From positions 1,961,895 through 2,025,894 of the forward strand of contig NZ_ASHX02000001.1 in NCBI RefSeq assembly GCF_000478605.2: DNA of 64,000 bases. Reading direction: 5' to 3'. Below, piece after piece: positions 7,324 to 15,003 of the stretch (positions are counted from its first letter, which is position 1; every line of letters starts with the position of its first letter). Under the pieces are notes generated by a model. That model was given only the letters and a program-made list of their open reading frames with translations. It made no database searches and had not been told where the DNA came from. Source of the DNA: Streptomyces thermolilacinus SPC6 (GTDB taxonomy: Bacteria; Actinomycetota; Actinomycetes; Streptomycetales; Streptomycetaceae). Both the position numbers and the translations under genes were made by a program.

Positions 7324-10220
7324 CTGTGTGCCTCCTCGACTGTGTCCCCCGTTCCTGGTGCCGCTTCTTCCGTTACCCCCGACAGCTCGGCCTCCACATC
7401 GCGGCGGCCTTCCTTGGCGCCCTTGTGGAAACCGCCGAGCCGGCGGCGCAGCTCCTCGGCGTTCACCCCGCCGGACCGCTCGGCGCGGGGGAGGCCCGCG
7501 TCGACGATCCGGGGCGTCCGCTTCGGCAGGCCCTTGTCGGTGACGCGCTCGGCCGTGGGCCCGTCGTCCGCGGCCCGCGCGTGCTCGGACCCCCCGCCCG
7601 GCGCGGGCAGCCGCACCTGGAGGGTGGCCTCGTGGACGGCGGGCCCGTCCTGGGGGGTGTCGTCCGCGGCGTCGGCGGCCGGGGCGTGCTCGTCGGGCGC
7701 GCCGTGCCGGTCCGCCGGGTGGTCCCGGTCCTCGTCCTGGTCCCGCTCGCCCGCACGGGGCTGCTGGTCCTGGTTCTCGTCCTCCCGTACGGGAGCGGCG
7801 TCCCGTACGGGCTCCGCGGTGTCCCCTACGGGCTCGGCGGCCTGCTCGGGGGCGGCGTCCCCCGCAGGCTGCTCCTCCACCCCTACGGGCTCGGTGGCCG
7901 CCTCCGGGGCGGTGTCCCGTACGGGCTCCTCCGGCTCGGGCCTCCGGGGCGGCAGCGCGTTGGAGTTGGCCTCCGCCACCGAACCCGGCAGGGACACCGT
8001 CGGCATGCCCTCCGCGAGCGCGACCGCCGGTGGCCCGGCCGTCGGCGGCGCGTCCGGCAGGAGGGCCTGCGGGAGGACGACGACGGCCGTCACCCCGCCG
8101 TCCTGCTCCGCCCGCAGCTCGACCCGCGCGCCGTGGCGCGCCGCGAGCAGCGCGGCCACCCGCAGGCCGAGGCCCTCGCCCTCGGGGGCGCCCTCCTGGC
8201 CGGCGGCCCCGCCCCGCGACGGCACCGCCGCGGCCTCGGCGAGCGCCGGGTCCGCGAGGCGGGCGTTCAGGTCGGCGAGCCGGGCCGGGGTGATCCCGAT
8301 GCCCTTGTCCCGTACGGAGAGCATCACGTCGCCGCCGTCCAGCAGCCAGCCGGACAGCTGGACCGTGGCGTCCGGCGGCGAGAACGACGTGGCGTTCTCC
8401 AGCAGTTCGGCCAGCAGGTGGCTGATGTCGTCGGCGGCGAACCCGGCCACGTACGCGTGCTGCGGCAGCGACTGGATGGCGACCCGCTCGTACCGCTCGA
8501 TCTCGCTGACGGCCGCGCGCAGCACGTCCACCAGCGGGACCGGGCCCTGGTGGGCGTGGCTGTGCTCGTGCCCGGCGAGGATCAGCAGGTTCTCGCTGTG
8601 GCGGCGCATGACCGTGGCCATGTGGTCCAGCTTGAACAGCGTGGCGAGCCGCTCCGGGTCCTGCTCCCGGTCCTCCAGCTTCTCGATGACGGTCAACTGC
8701 CGTTCGACGAGGCCGAGGGTGCGCAGGGACAGGTTGACGAACGTGTGGTGGACGCTGTGCCGCTGCCGCTCCAGCTCGGCGGTCAGCCGCTCGGTCTCGG
8801 CGCGCAGCTCCGCGTGGTGGGCGGCCAGTTCGGCGGTGGCGCTCTCCCGGCGCTCGTCCCGCGCGGCCCGTGTGCTCAGCTCCAGGAGCTTGCCTTGCAG
8901 GGTGTTGAGGGAGCGTACGACCTGGGCGAACTCGTCGTTGCGCCCGGTGAACCGGACCGGCTCCTCGCTCTCCGGAGCGGCGGCGACGCGGGCGGCGCCC
9001 AGGCGCAGCACGGCGAGCGGGCGGGTCAGCGTGCGGGCGACGGCGGTGGAGACGCCGATGGCGACGAGGAGGCAGCCGCCGAGCAGGGCGATCCGCAGCT
9101 CCAGGGTGGTGACGTCGCTGTCGCGGAGCCCTTCCATGCGCTCGACCTGGCGGGTGGCGAGGGTCGATTCGACACCGCGCATCTGCTCGATGCGGGCGGT
9201 GAGCGCGGCCGAAAGACGCTCCGGGTCGGTCTTCCGCTCGGCGCGGGTCAGGGTGGGGCCGTCGGCGAGCTTGCCGAGGTAGTCCTCGGCGGCCTTGACC
9301 TCGGGTCCGGTGACGGTCGCGGCGAGCGACTCCCGGCTCGCGGCGTCGGCGGTGCTGCCGAAGTCGGCGAGGGCGACCTGTTCGCGTACGCGGGCCCGGT
9401 GGGCGGCGGCGCTGAGTTCGTCGCGGGAGCGCGCGGCGGTCGCGGCGCCGGGGTCCTCCTCGGTGACATAGCGGCCGCTGACCGGGTCGTACACGGTGCG
9501 TCCGCCGCCGCCGGGGGTCGGCACGGCGAGGGCGGCGAGCAGCAGGCCGCGGGTGGCGGACGCCTGCTCGACGGCCTGGCCGAGCTCGGCGGGGGCGCGG
9601 CCGGGGCCGTCGGCGGCGCGGGCGGGGGTGCGGTCGGCGAGCCGCGCGGCGAGGGCCCGCAGCTTGTCGATGACCTCGGTGTACGCGCGGTGGGCGGCGA
9701 GCGCGGTGCCGTCGCCGGTCAGGGCGGTGCGGCGGAGGGACGGCACGTCGGCGAGGGCGCGGCGCACGTCGTCGGGGGCGGCGTCGCGGATCTCCTGTAT
9801 CTGGCGGTCGACGCGGGCGCTGTGGGCTGTGGAGAGGGCGGGCTTGGCGCGCCCGCCGGTCTCCCCGGCGCCGCTCGCGCCGTCCGTCCCCTCCGTGCCG
9901 TCCGCGCCGTCCTGCGAGCCCTGGCCGTCCTGGCCGTTCCCGGGGGCGGCGTCGCGGCCGGCGGCGACGTACGCGGTGACCTCGTCGCGTTCGTCGGCGA
10001 GGGAGTGGGCGAGGGTGACCGCCTGCCGGTTCAGCTCGGCGAAGGTGACCAGGCGCTGCGACTCCGTCAGGTCGGCGGAGGTGGCGAGCACGCCGGGGGC
10101 CCCGGCACCGATGACGGTGATGCCGACGAGGGCGACACCGGCCACGAGCCGGTTCCGTACCCGTACGCTGCGGCCGCCCGGAACATGGGGATCGCCGGGA
10201 GTGTCACTGCGCTTCTGCAC
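7320..10220 (-). CDS. cvnA: Conservon sensor kinase-like protein CvnA
   Basis: A 966-residue membrane sensor. A first transmembrane helix (about 23-43) is followed by a large extracytoplasmic nitrate-sensor-like helical domain with a Gly/Asp/Ser-rich insertion, a second transmembrane helix (about 374-392), a HAMP-like segment, a helical DHp-like region (VHHTFVNLSLRTLGLVERQL) and a histidine-kinase ATPase domain (N box LLAELLENATSFSPP near 607; G box GLGLRVAAL). Residues about 750-920 are a disordered acidic/Pro linker with repeated EPVRD/EPVGD units. It heads the cvnABCD operon. CvnA proteins are thought to sense at the membrane, although classical phosphotransfer has not been generally shown. 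Confidence 0.92.
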   Translation of the reverse strand: MQKRSDTPGDPHVPGGRSVRVRNRLVAGVALVGITVIGAGAPGVLATSADLTESQRLVTFAELNRQAVTLAHSLADERDEVTAYVAAGRDAAPGNGQDGQGSQDGADGTEGTDGASGAGETGGRAKPALSTAHSARVDRQIQEIRDAAPDDVRRALADVPSLRRTALTGDGTALAAHRAYTEVIDKLRALAARLADRTPARAADGPGRAPAELGQAVEQASATRGLLLAALAVPTPGGGGRTVYDPVSGRYVTEEDPGAATAARSRDELSAAAHRARVREQVALADFGSTADAASRESLAATVTGPEVKAAEDYLGKLADGPTLTRAERKTDPERLSAALTARIEQMRGVESTLATRQVERMEGLRDSDVTTLELRIALLGGCLLVAIGVSTAVARTLTRPLAVLRLGAARVAAAPESEEPVRFTGRNDEFAQVVRSLNTLQGKLLELSTRAARDERRESATAELAAHHAELRAETERLTAELERQRHSVHHTFVNLSLRTLGLVERQLTVIEKLEDREQDPERLATLFKLDHMATVMRRHSENLLILAGHEHSHAHQGPVPLVDVLRAAVSEIERYERVAIQSLPQHAYVAGFAADDISHLLAELLENATSFSPPDATVQLSGWLLDGGDVMLSVRDKGIGITPARLADLNARLADPALAEAAAVPSRGGAAGQEGAPEGEGLGLRVAALLAARHGARVELRAEQDGGVTAVVVLPQALLPDAPPTAGPPAVALAEGMPTVSLPGSVAEANSNALPPRRPEPEEPVRDTAPEAATEPVGVEEQPAGDAAPEQAAEPVGDTAEPVRDAAPVREDENQDQQPRAGERDQDEDRDHPADRHGAPDEHAPAADAADDTPQDGPAVHEATLQVRLPAPGGGSEHARAADDGPTAERVTDKGLPKRTPRIVDAGLPRAERSGGVNAEELRRRLGGFHKGAKEGRRDVEAELSGVTEEAAPGTGDTVEEAHS

Positions 10221-10598
10221 CGGTGCTCACATTCTTGAACTCGTTCGCCCATGAAGCAGAGGTGACGACCGGTCACACAAGGAGAGCGCTCCCACCCCTG
10301 GTACGGCTTCCGACCATTCCAGCCCTTTTGGGAAGCGAGCACCCCTCGGCCGCTCCGCCACCCGAACGAGTGAACAACACTCCGGAGTTGGCTAACAACT
10401 TCTGCCCCGGGGCGCGGCGGGGGCCCGGGCGGCGCCGGGTTGGACCTTCCGCGCGGGCTTTGGCAATATGCGCGCCCGCATCTCGGGGCACGGCCCTCGA
10501 AGTCGCCCGCCGCCGACCGCCCGCACGCCGCTGACCTGCCGGTAGGCGCCTTCACGCCGTCTGTGCGCGGGGTGAAGGAGTCATGCAGACTGAACAGC
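10221..10598. promoter_or_regulatory. Divergent intergenic region between cvnA and PP2C-like gene with nested palindromes
   Basis: This 378-bp stretch holds no convincing gene. A 32-bp AT-richer core at 10369-10400 contains three overlapping inverted repeats: AGTGAACAACACT (10369-10381), the perfect ACTCCGGAGT (10379-10388) and AGTTGGCTAACAACT (10386-10400). Clustered palindromes in a divergent promoter region suggest one or more regulator sites controlling the conservon. The regulator is unknown. Confidence 0.45.
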
Positions 10599-11381
10599 AT
10601 GTACGTGGAAACCGCCTCCCTGCCCGGCGATCCCGAACGCCCCAACGAGGACTGGGCCGCCACGGCGGTTCCGGCGTCCGGTCTGGGCGGGGTCCTGGTG
10701 GTTCTGGACGGGGTGACGCCGCCGTCCGTGGACGTGGGCTGTGTGCACCCGGTGCCCTGGTACACGGCCTCCCTCGGCGGCGCGCTGACCGAACTGTCCG
10801 CTTCGCGGCGGGACCTGACCCTGGCGGAGGTCCTGGCGGCGGCAATCCGGCGCACCGCGAACTCCCACTCCGAGTCGTGTGACCTTTCTCACATCCGTAC
10901 ACCGCAGGCGACGGTGGTCCTCGCCCGGTGGGACGCGGACGTCGTGGAGCACTTGGTGCTGTCCGACTCCGTACTGCTGCTGGAGTCCCCGGACGGGCGG
11001 GTCCGGGCGATACGGGACGACCGGCTCGACCTGGTGCCGCCCGAGGTGCTGTGCTCCCACGCGGCGACGGACCGGCTGCGCAACGCGGAGGGCGGCTTCT
11101 TCACGGCGGCCGCCGACCCGGCGGTGGCCGCGCGGGCGGTGACCGGGGTGACGCCGAGGTCCGCCGTACGGGCGGTGGCCGCGCTGACGGACGGGGCGGC
11201 GCGCTGGGCTGAGCTGTTCGGCGAGGGCGACTGGGCGGACTGCGTGGGCGTGCTGCGCGAGGAGGGCGCGCGGGGCCTCCTCGACCGGGTGCGGGCGCTG
11301 GAGCTGCGGGACGCGCGGGCCGGCGGGGTGCGCCGCTGGAAGCTCCACGACGACGCGACGGCGGTGTACGCGGAGCTGTGA
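10599..11381 (+). CDS. PP2C-like (SpoIIE-type) phosphatase-domain protein
   Basis: A 260-residue protein that begins MYVETASLPGDPERPNEDW, which is the first strand of PP2C-type phosphatases with the metal-site region PNEDW. VLVVLDGVTPP corresponds to the usual DGxG-type motif but lacks the second glycine, and ALTDGAARWAEL corresponds to the later SDG motif. Metal ligands are therefore only partly kept and the activity may be weak or changed. The ATG at 10599 has no clear ribosome site; a GTG at 10572 would add nine residues. The gene is divergent from cvnA, so a role in the same signalling circuit is possible but inferred. Confidence 0.7.
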   Translation: MYVETASLPGDPERPNEDWAATAVPASGLGGVLVVLDGVTPPSVDVGCVHPVPWYTASLGGALTELSASRRDLTLAEVLAAAIRRTANSHSESCDLSHIRTPQATVVLARWDADVVEHLVLSDSVLLLESPDGRVRAIRDDRLDLVPPEVLCSHAATDRLRNAEGGFFTAAADPAVAARAVTGVTPRSAVRAVAALTDGAARWAELFGEGDWADCVGVLREEGARGLLDRVRALELRDARAGGVRRWKLHDDATAVYAEL

Positions 11382-11510
11382 GCCGCGCCGGGGCGGCGGG
11401 CGCGCCACGGGGGCGGCCTTCGGCGGGGCTGGGCGGCTCTCAGGGCCAGGCGGCTCCCGGGCCGGGTGGCTCCCGGCGGCCGGGAGCCACCCGGCCCGGG
11501 GCGGGGCGGC

Positions 11511-12092
11511 TCAGGGCCGCGCGGTGCCGCCCGGGTCGCGGCCGTCGGAGCCGGTGTTGAGCTGGTGGAGCAGCCGCGCCAGTTCGGCGACCTCGGCGCG
11601 GTCCCACCCGGCGAGCTTGCGCACGTACCGGGCGCGGCGGGCGTCGCGTACCCGGCGGAACCGGTCCCGGCCCTCGCCGGTGAGGCGGACGAGCGAGGCG
11701 CGCCCGTCGGCGGGGTCGGGCTCGCGGGCGATGAGGCCCAGCTCCTCCAGGGCGCGCAGCTGGCGGCTCATCGTGCCCTTGCCGACACCGAAGTACCCGG
11801 CGAGTTCGGTGGCCCGCTGGCCGCCCGCCTCGTCGAGCCGGACGAGCAGCCCGTACGCGGCGGGCTCCAGCTCCGGGTGGACCTCGCGCGCCATCTCGCC
11901 GGACGAGGCGCGGGCGCGGCGCAGGAAGACCGCGAGCTCGCGTTCGAGGGCGAGGTACGCCTGGTCGGGGACGTCGCCCGCGCCGCCGTCCGCCGCGGAG
12001 TCGCGCCCGCTGTCCGTACCGGCGTCCGTACCGCCGCCGGGGCCGTGCCCGCCGTCGGGTACCGGCTCCTCGCCCGTGCCGCCTGCCCGCAT
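11511..12092 (-). CDS. MarR-family transcriptional regulator
   Basis: A 193-residue regulator with a disordered Gly/Asp-rich N-terminal extension of about 40 residues, then a MarR winged helix: YGLLVRLDEAGGQRATELAGYF (helix-turn-helix entry), VGKGTMSRQLRALEELGLI (recognition helix) and the wing DPADGRASLVRLT. It lies 79 bp downstream of the Nudix gene on the same strand and may be transcribed with it. The ligand and target are unknown. Confidence 0.85.
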   Translation of the reverse strand: MRAGGTGEEPVPDGGHGPGGGTDAGTDSGRDSAADGGAGDVPDQAYLALERELAVFLRRARASSGEMAREVHPELEPAAYGLLVRLDEAGGQRATELAGYFGVGKGTMSRQLRALEELGLIAREPDPADGRASLVRLTGEGRDRFRRVRDARRARYVRKLAGWDRAEVAELARLLHQLNTGSDGRDPGGTARP

Positions 12093-12171
12093 GTCCGCAC
12101 CTCTCGCGCGTCCTGACCGCCGTACCGCGGCGTGTCCCGTGGTACGGCCAGTATTCCGCAGGGGGCGGACG

Positions 12172-12645
12172 TCAGCGCAGGTCGGCGGGGTGGGCCGGCG
12201 GGCCGTCGCGGCGGACGGCGGCGAGGAGATCCGGCAGCCGCGGTGGCCACAGCGGCTCGTCGGCGGCGGCCAGTTCGTCCGGGGTCCACCAGCGCCAGCG
12301 CAGGATGCCGTCCTCGGCGTGGGCGGCGGTCAGGTCGCCGGACGGGTCGCGGCGCGGGGCGGGCGCGGCGGCGAGGAACACGTGCTCGTGCTGGCGGACG
12401 GGGACACCCGCGCGGGTGAAGTCGTGCTCCCACAGGCACAGCAGGGGGCCGACCTCGATGTCGGTCCAGCCGGTCTCCTCGCGCAGTTCGCGCAGGGCGC
12501 CCTCGACGGGGGTCTCCCCCGGCTCGGTACCGCCGCCGGGCATCGCCCAGTGGACGCCGACTTCCTCGTTGTCGTAGCGGAACATGAAAACGGCGCCCTC
12601 GGCGTCGAACACGGCGACGCGAGCGGCTTTCCTCGGTATGCGCAT
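12172..12645 (-). CDS. Nudix hydrolase
   Basis: A 157-residue Nudix-fold hydrolase. The Nudix box is complete: GGTEPGETPVEGAL followed by RELREETGW, matching Gx5Ex7REUxEExGU, which binds the catalytic magnesium. The MutT-like fold suggests cleavage of a nucleoside diphosphate linked to another group; the substrate cannot be predicted. The ATG lies just downstream of a run of 17-bp tandem repeats, so its promoter may overlap repeat DNA. Confidence 0.87.
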   Translation of the reverse strand: MRIPRKAARVAVFDAEGAVFMFRYDNEEVGVHWAMPGGGTEPGETPVEGALRELREETGWTDIEVGPLLCLWEHDFTRAGVPVRQHEHVFLAAAPAPRRDPSGDLTAAHAEDGILRWRWWTPDELAAADEPLWPPRLPDLLAAVRRDGPPAHPADLR

Positions 12646-12677
12646 CCGGTCAGTCTGCTACGGAGCGGTTCCGGCGC

Positions 12678-12752
12678 GTACGGAGGCGGGGCGGGTACGG
12701 AGGCCGGGCGGGTACGGAGGCCGGGCGGGTACGGAGGCCGGGCGGGTACGGA
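12678..12752. repeat. 17-bp tandem repeat, 4.4 copies
   Basis: Four units of GTACGGAGGCCGGGCGG start at 12678, 12695, 12712 and 12729, and a partial fifth begins at 12746. The first unit differs at one base and the rest are identical. The array lies in the intergenic region immediately upstream of the Nudix gene. Identical units suggest recent slippage. Confidence 0.9.
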
Positions 12753-12960
12753 GTTGACCTACGCGGCGGTTGGTTCCGGCGCGCCGGGGCACCGCTGCCC
12801 CGGTGCCCCGGTACGCCGGAACCGCGCTACCGGTGCCGTTCCACGGGTGCGTTCAAGAACGCGACCGCGGAAGCTCCCCCTGCGAGCCCGGCGGGCCTGG
12901 TCATGTCCCGCCGGGGTCCGGCGAGCCCATCCTGCCGGGCGGGAGCGGCAAGCGGAACCG

Positions 12961-12996
12961 CCGGTCGGCCCCCTCCGACCGGTCGGCCCCCTCCGA
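12961..12996. repeat. 18-bp direct repeat, two copies
   Basis: Two identical 18-bp units (CCGGTCGGCCCCCTCCGA) lie head to tail just after the stop codon of the histidine kinase at 13010. Together with the 17-bp array this explains most of the otherwise gene-free interval 12646-13009, in which I see nothing else coding. Confidence 0.85.
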
Positions 12997-13009
12997 CCGG
13001 TGGGACGGC

Positions 13010-14176
13010 TCACAGCGGCAGGACCGCCCGTACGACGAACCCGCCGTCCGGGCAGCGCTCCGCCGCCAGGGACCCGCCGAGCAGCTCGGCCCGCTCCCGC
13101 AGCCCCACGAGCCCGTACCCGCCACCGGGCAGCGCGCCCTCGGCCACCGTCTCCCCCTCGGGTACGGGCTCCGGGCGCGGCTCCGGCAGGCGTACGTGCT
13201 CCGGCGGGCGGCCCGGCCCCGGCGGGGGCGTGTTGCGGACCTCCACCGTCAGGGCGCGGCCGTCCGCCGCGGGGGCGACGCGGACCGACACGCGGGCGTT
13301 CGGGGCGTGCTTGCGGACGTTGTTCAGGGACTCCTGGACGATGCGGAACACCGTGCACTCCACCTCCGCCGAGGGCGCCGCCTTGGGCGCGGTCACCTCC
13401 GCGGTGACGTCCAGGAGGCTGTCGTCGGTCAGGTCCCGCAGCCCGTCGAGTCCGGTGCGGACGGCGGCGCGGGCGGCCCCGGCGTCGGAGGCGCGCAGGA
13501 CGCCCACCATGTCTCGCAGCTCCTCCAGCGCCTGCACGCTGTGGCGGCGGATGCTCTCGGCGGTGTCGCGCTTCCACGCGTCGGCGGTCTCGGCGGCGCG
13601 CAGGGCGCCCGACTGGACGGCGATGATGCCGACGTGGTGGGCGACCGTGTCGTGCATCTCGCGGGCGAGCCGGGCCCGTTCGCGGATGACGGCGCGCTCG
13701 GCCTCCAGGCGCTGCTCGCGTTCGCGGGTGGCGGTGAGGTCCGCGAGGCGGGCGCGCAGTTCGACTCGGGTGCGGGCGAGCAGGCCCAGCGCGGTGGGGC
13801 CGGTGCTCATCAGGACGCCCGCCTCGACGGAGGTGAGGACCTCCTGGCGGGTCATGGTGAGCAGGTCGCCGACGGGCCACGGGCAGGCGGTCACCGCGAA
13901 CAGCAGGACGCAGGCCACGGCGGTGCGGTGCCGGGAGCGGCCGGACGCCACCTCGAACATCGCCACCATGGGCGGCAGCCACAGGAACCCGGTCAGCATC
14001 GCGGGCAGAGTCGCGCACAGGGTGACCGTCGGCAGGCGCCGCCGCAGCGGCAGGAAGAGCACCGCCGCCGCGCACACGGCGAGCGGAAGGGCGGTGAAGT
14101 CCTCCTCCACGGTGAGGAGTTCGGCCGCCGCGACGACCACGAGAAGGACCTCGGCGGCCGGGCGGCGCCACCTCAC
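13010..14176 (-). CDS. NarL-type sensor histidine kinase
   Basis: A 388-residue membrane kinase. Four to five hydrophobic helices occupy roughly residues 8-135. The HisKA_3 phosphoacceptor motif is LAREMHDTVAHHVGIIAV. The ATPase domain follows with ESLNNVRKHAPNA as N box and GGGYGLVGLRERAELLGG as G box. The GTG start at 14176 overlaps the stop of the response regulator in a GTGA arrangement, which is why it is chosen over a much longer reading frame that runs antiparallel through the regulator. It forms a pair with the upstream gene. Confidence 0.88.
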   Translation of the reverse strand: MRWRRPAAEVLLVVVAAAELLTVEEDFTALPLAVCAAAVLFLPLRRRLPTVTLCATLPAMLTGFLWLPPMVAMFEVASGRSRHRTAVACVLLFAVTACPWPVGDLLTMTRQEVLTSVEAGVLMSTGPTALGLLARTRVELRARLADLTATREREQRLEAERAVIRERARLAREMHDTVAHHVGIIAVQSGALRAAETADAWKRDTAESIRRHSVQALEELRDMVGVLRASDAGAARAAVRTGLDGLRDLTDDSLLDVTAEVTAPKAAPSAEVECTVFRIVQESLNNVRKHAPNARVSVRVAPAADGRALTVEVRNTPPPGPGRPPEHVRLPEPRPEPVPEGETVAEGALPGGGYGLVGLRERAELLGGSLAAERCPDGGFVVRAVLPL

Positions 14177-14850
14177 CGTACGAGCCGGAGCTGATGCGCC
14201 CGTACCGCCGCCTGCACTCTGTTCGTCACGCCGAGCTTGCCGAGCACCGTGCTGACGTGGTCCTTCACCGTGGTCGTCCCGATCAGCAGCCGCCGCGCTA
14301 TCTCCGCGTTGGACAGGCCCTCCGCGAGGAGGGCGAGCACCTCGCGTTCGCGCGGCGTCAGGTCGTCGGCCCGCACCCGGTCCTCCACGGACCCGCCGGG
14401 GTGTTCCGGCTCCCCGCTCTGCGCGCGTAGATAGCCGTCCACCACCGTACGGGCGACCTTCGGCGCGATGACCCGGCCGCCCGCCGCCAACTCCTTGATC
14501 AGGTACTCCAGTTGCTCGGGCGCGGTGTCCTTCAGCAGGAACCCGGCCGCCCCGCCGCGCAGCGCCGCAGAGAGGTGCTCGTCGGCGTCGAACGTGGTCA
14601 GCATCGCCACCACGGGCGGTTCGGGCAGGGCCCGCAGGTCGGCGAGGACGCACAGGCCGTGCCGGTCGGGCATGCGGACGTCGAGGAGGACCACGTCGGG
14701 CCGGTGCTCGCGCGCCTCACCGACCGCCTCCGAGCCCGTACACACCGCGACGACGCGTGTGCCGTCGAAACCGTCGATGATCCGCCGGAGACCCTCTCTG
14801 ATCAGGACCTCGTCATCGACGATCATCACGTGCACTGCTGAACGGTTCAT
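14173..14850 (-). CDS. NarL/FixJ-family response regulator
   Basis: A 225-residue regulator. The receiver domain shows HVMIVDDEVLIREGL (acidic pocket), the phosphoacceptor aspartate in VVLLDVRMP, and LLKDTAPEQLEYL containing the conserved lysine. A LuxR-type helix-turn-helix follows: LTPREREVLALLAEGLSNAEIARRLLIG is consistent in spacing with NarL (given here in parts, LTPREREVLALL and SNAEIARRL). The ATG at 14850 (MNRSAVHVMIV) is preferred over a GTG five codons upstream. The partner kinase overlaps its stop codon. Confidence 0.9.
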   Translation of the reverse strand: MNRSAVHVMIVDDEVLIREGLRRIIDGFDGTRVVAVCTGSEAVGEAREHRPDVVLLDVRMPDRHGLCVLADLRALPEPPVVAMLTTFDADEHLSAALRGGAAGFLLKDTAPEQLEYLIKELAAGGRVIAPKVARTVVDGYLRAQSGEPEHPGGSVEDRVRADDLTPREREVLALLAEGLSNAEIARRLLIGTTTVKDHVSTVLGKLGVTNRVQAAVRAHQLRLVR

Positions 14851-14933
14851 ACGGCCGGACCCCACTCAGGCGTTCTGGAGCGCCCTCAGCATAGGCGCTG
14901 CCCGCTCCGACGGGGACCCGTGAGCGCGACGGG

Positions 14934-14971
14934 GGAAGGCCCCCGGCACCAGGGGGCGCCGGGGGCCTTCC
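14934..14971 (-). terminator. Hairpin terminator after the M4 protease gene
   Basis: A perfect 14-bp stem, GGAAGGCCCCCGGC paired with GCCGGGGGCCTTCC, with a 10-nt loop. It lies 32 bp beyond the protease stop codon. There is no T-run, as is usual in Streptomyces. It also insulates the protease from the response regulator gene on the same strand. Confidence 0.8.
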
Positions 14972-15003
14972 GTCAGGGCGCGGGTCCGCCGGCTCGTCGC
15001 CGG

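Noticed and set aside
10583..10882. A 99-residue frame with a good ribosome site at 10574-10580
   Set aside because: It overlaps the start of the PP2C-like gene out of frame and its protein is Arg/Gly-rich without family features; the ribosome site may be fortuitous.
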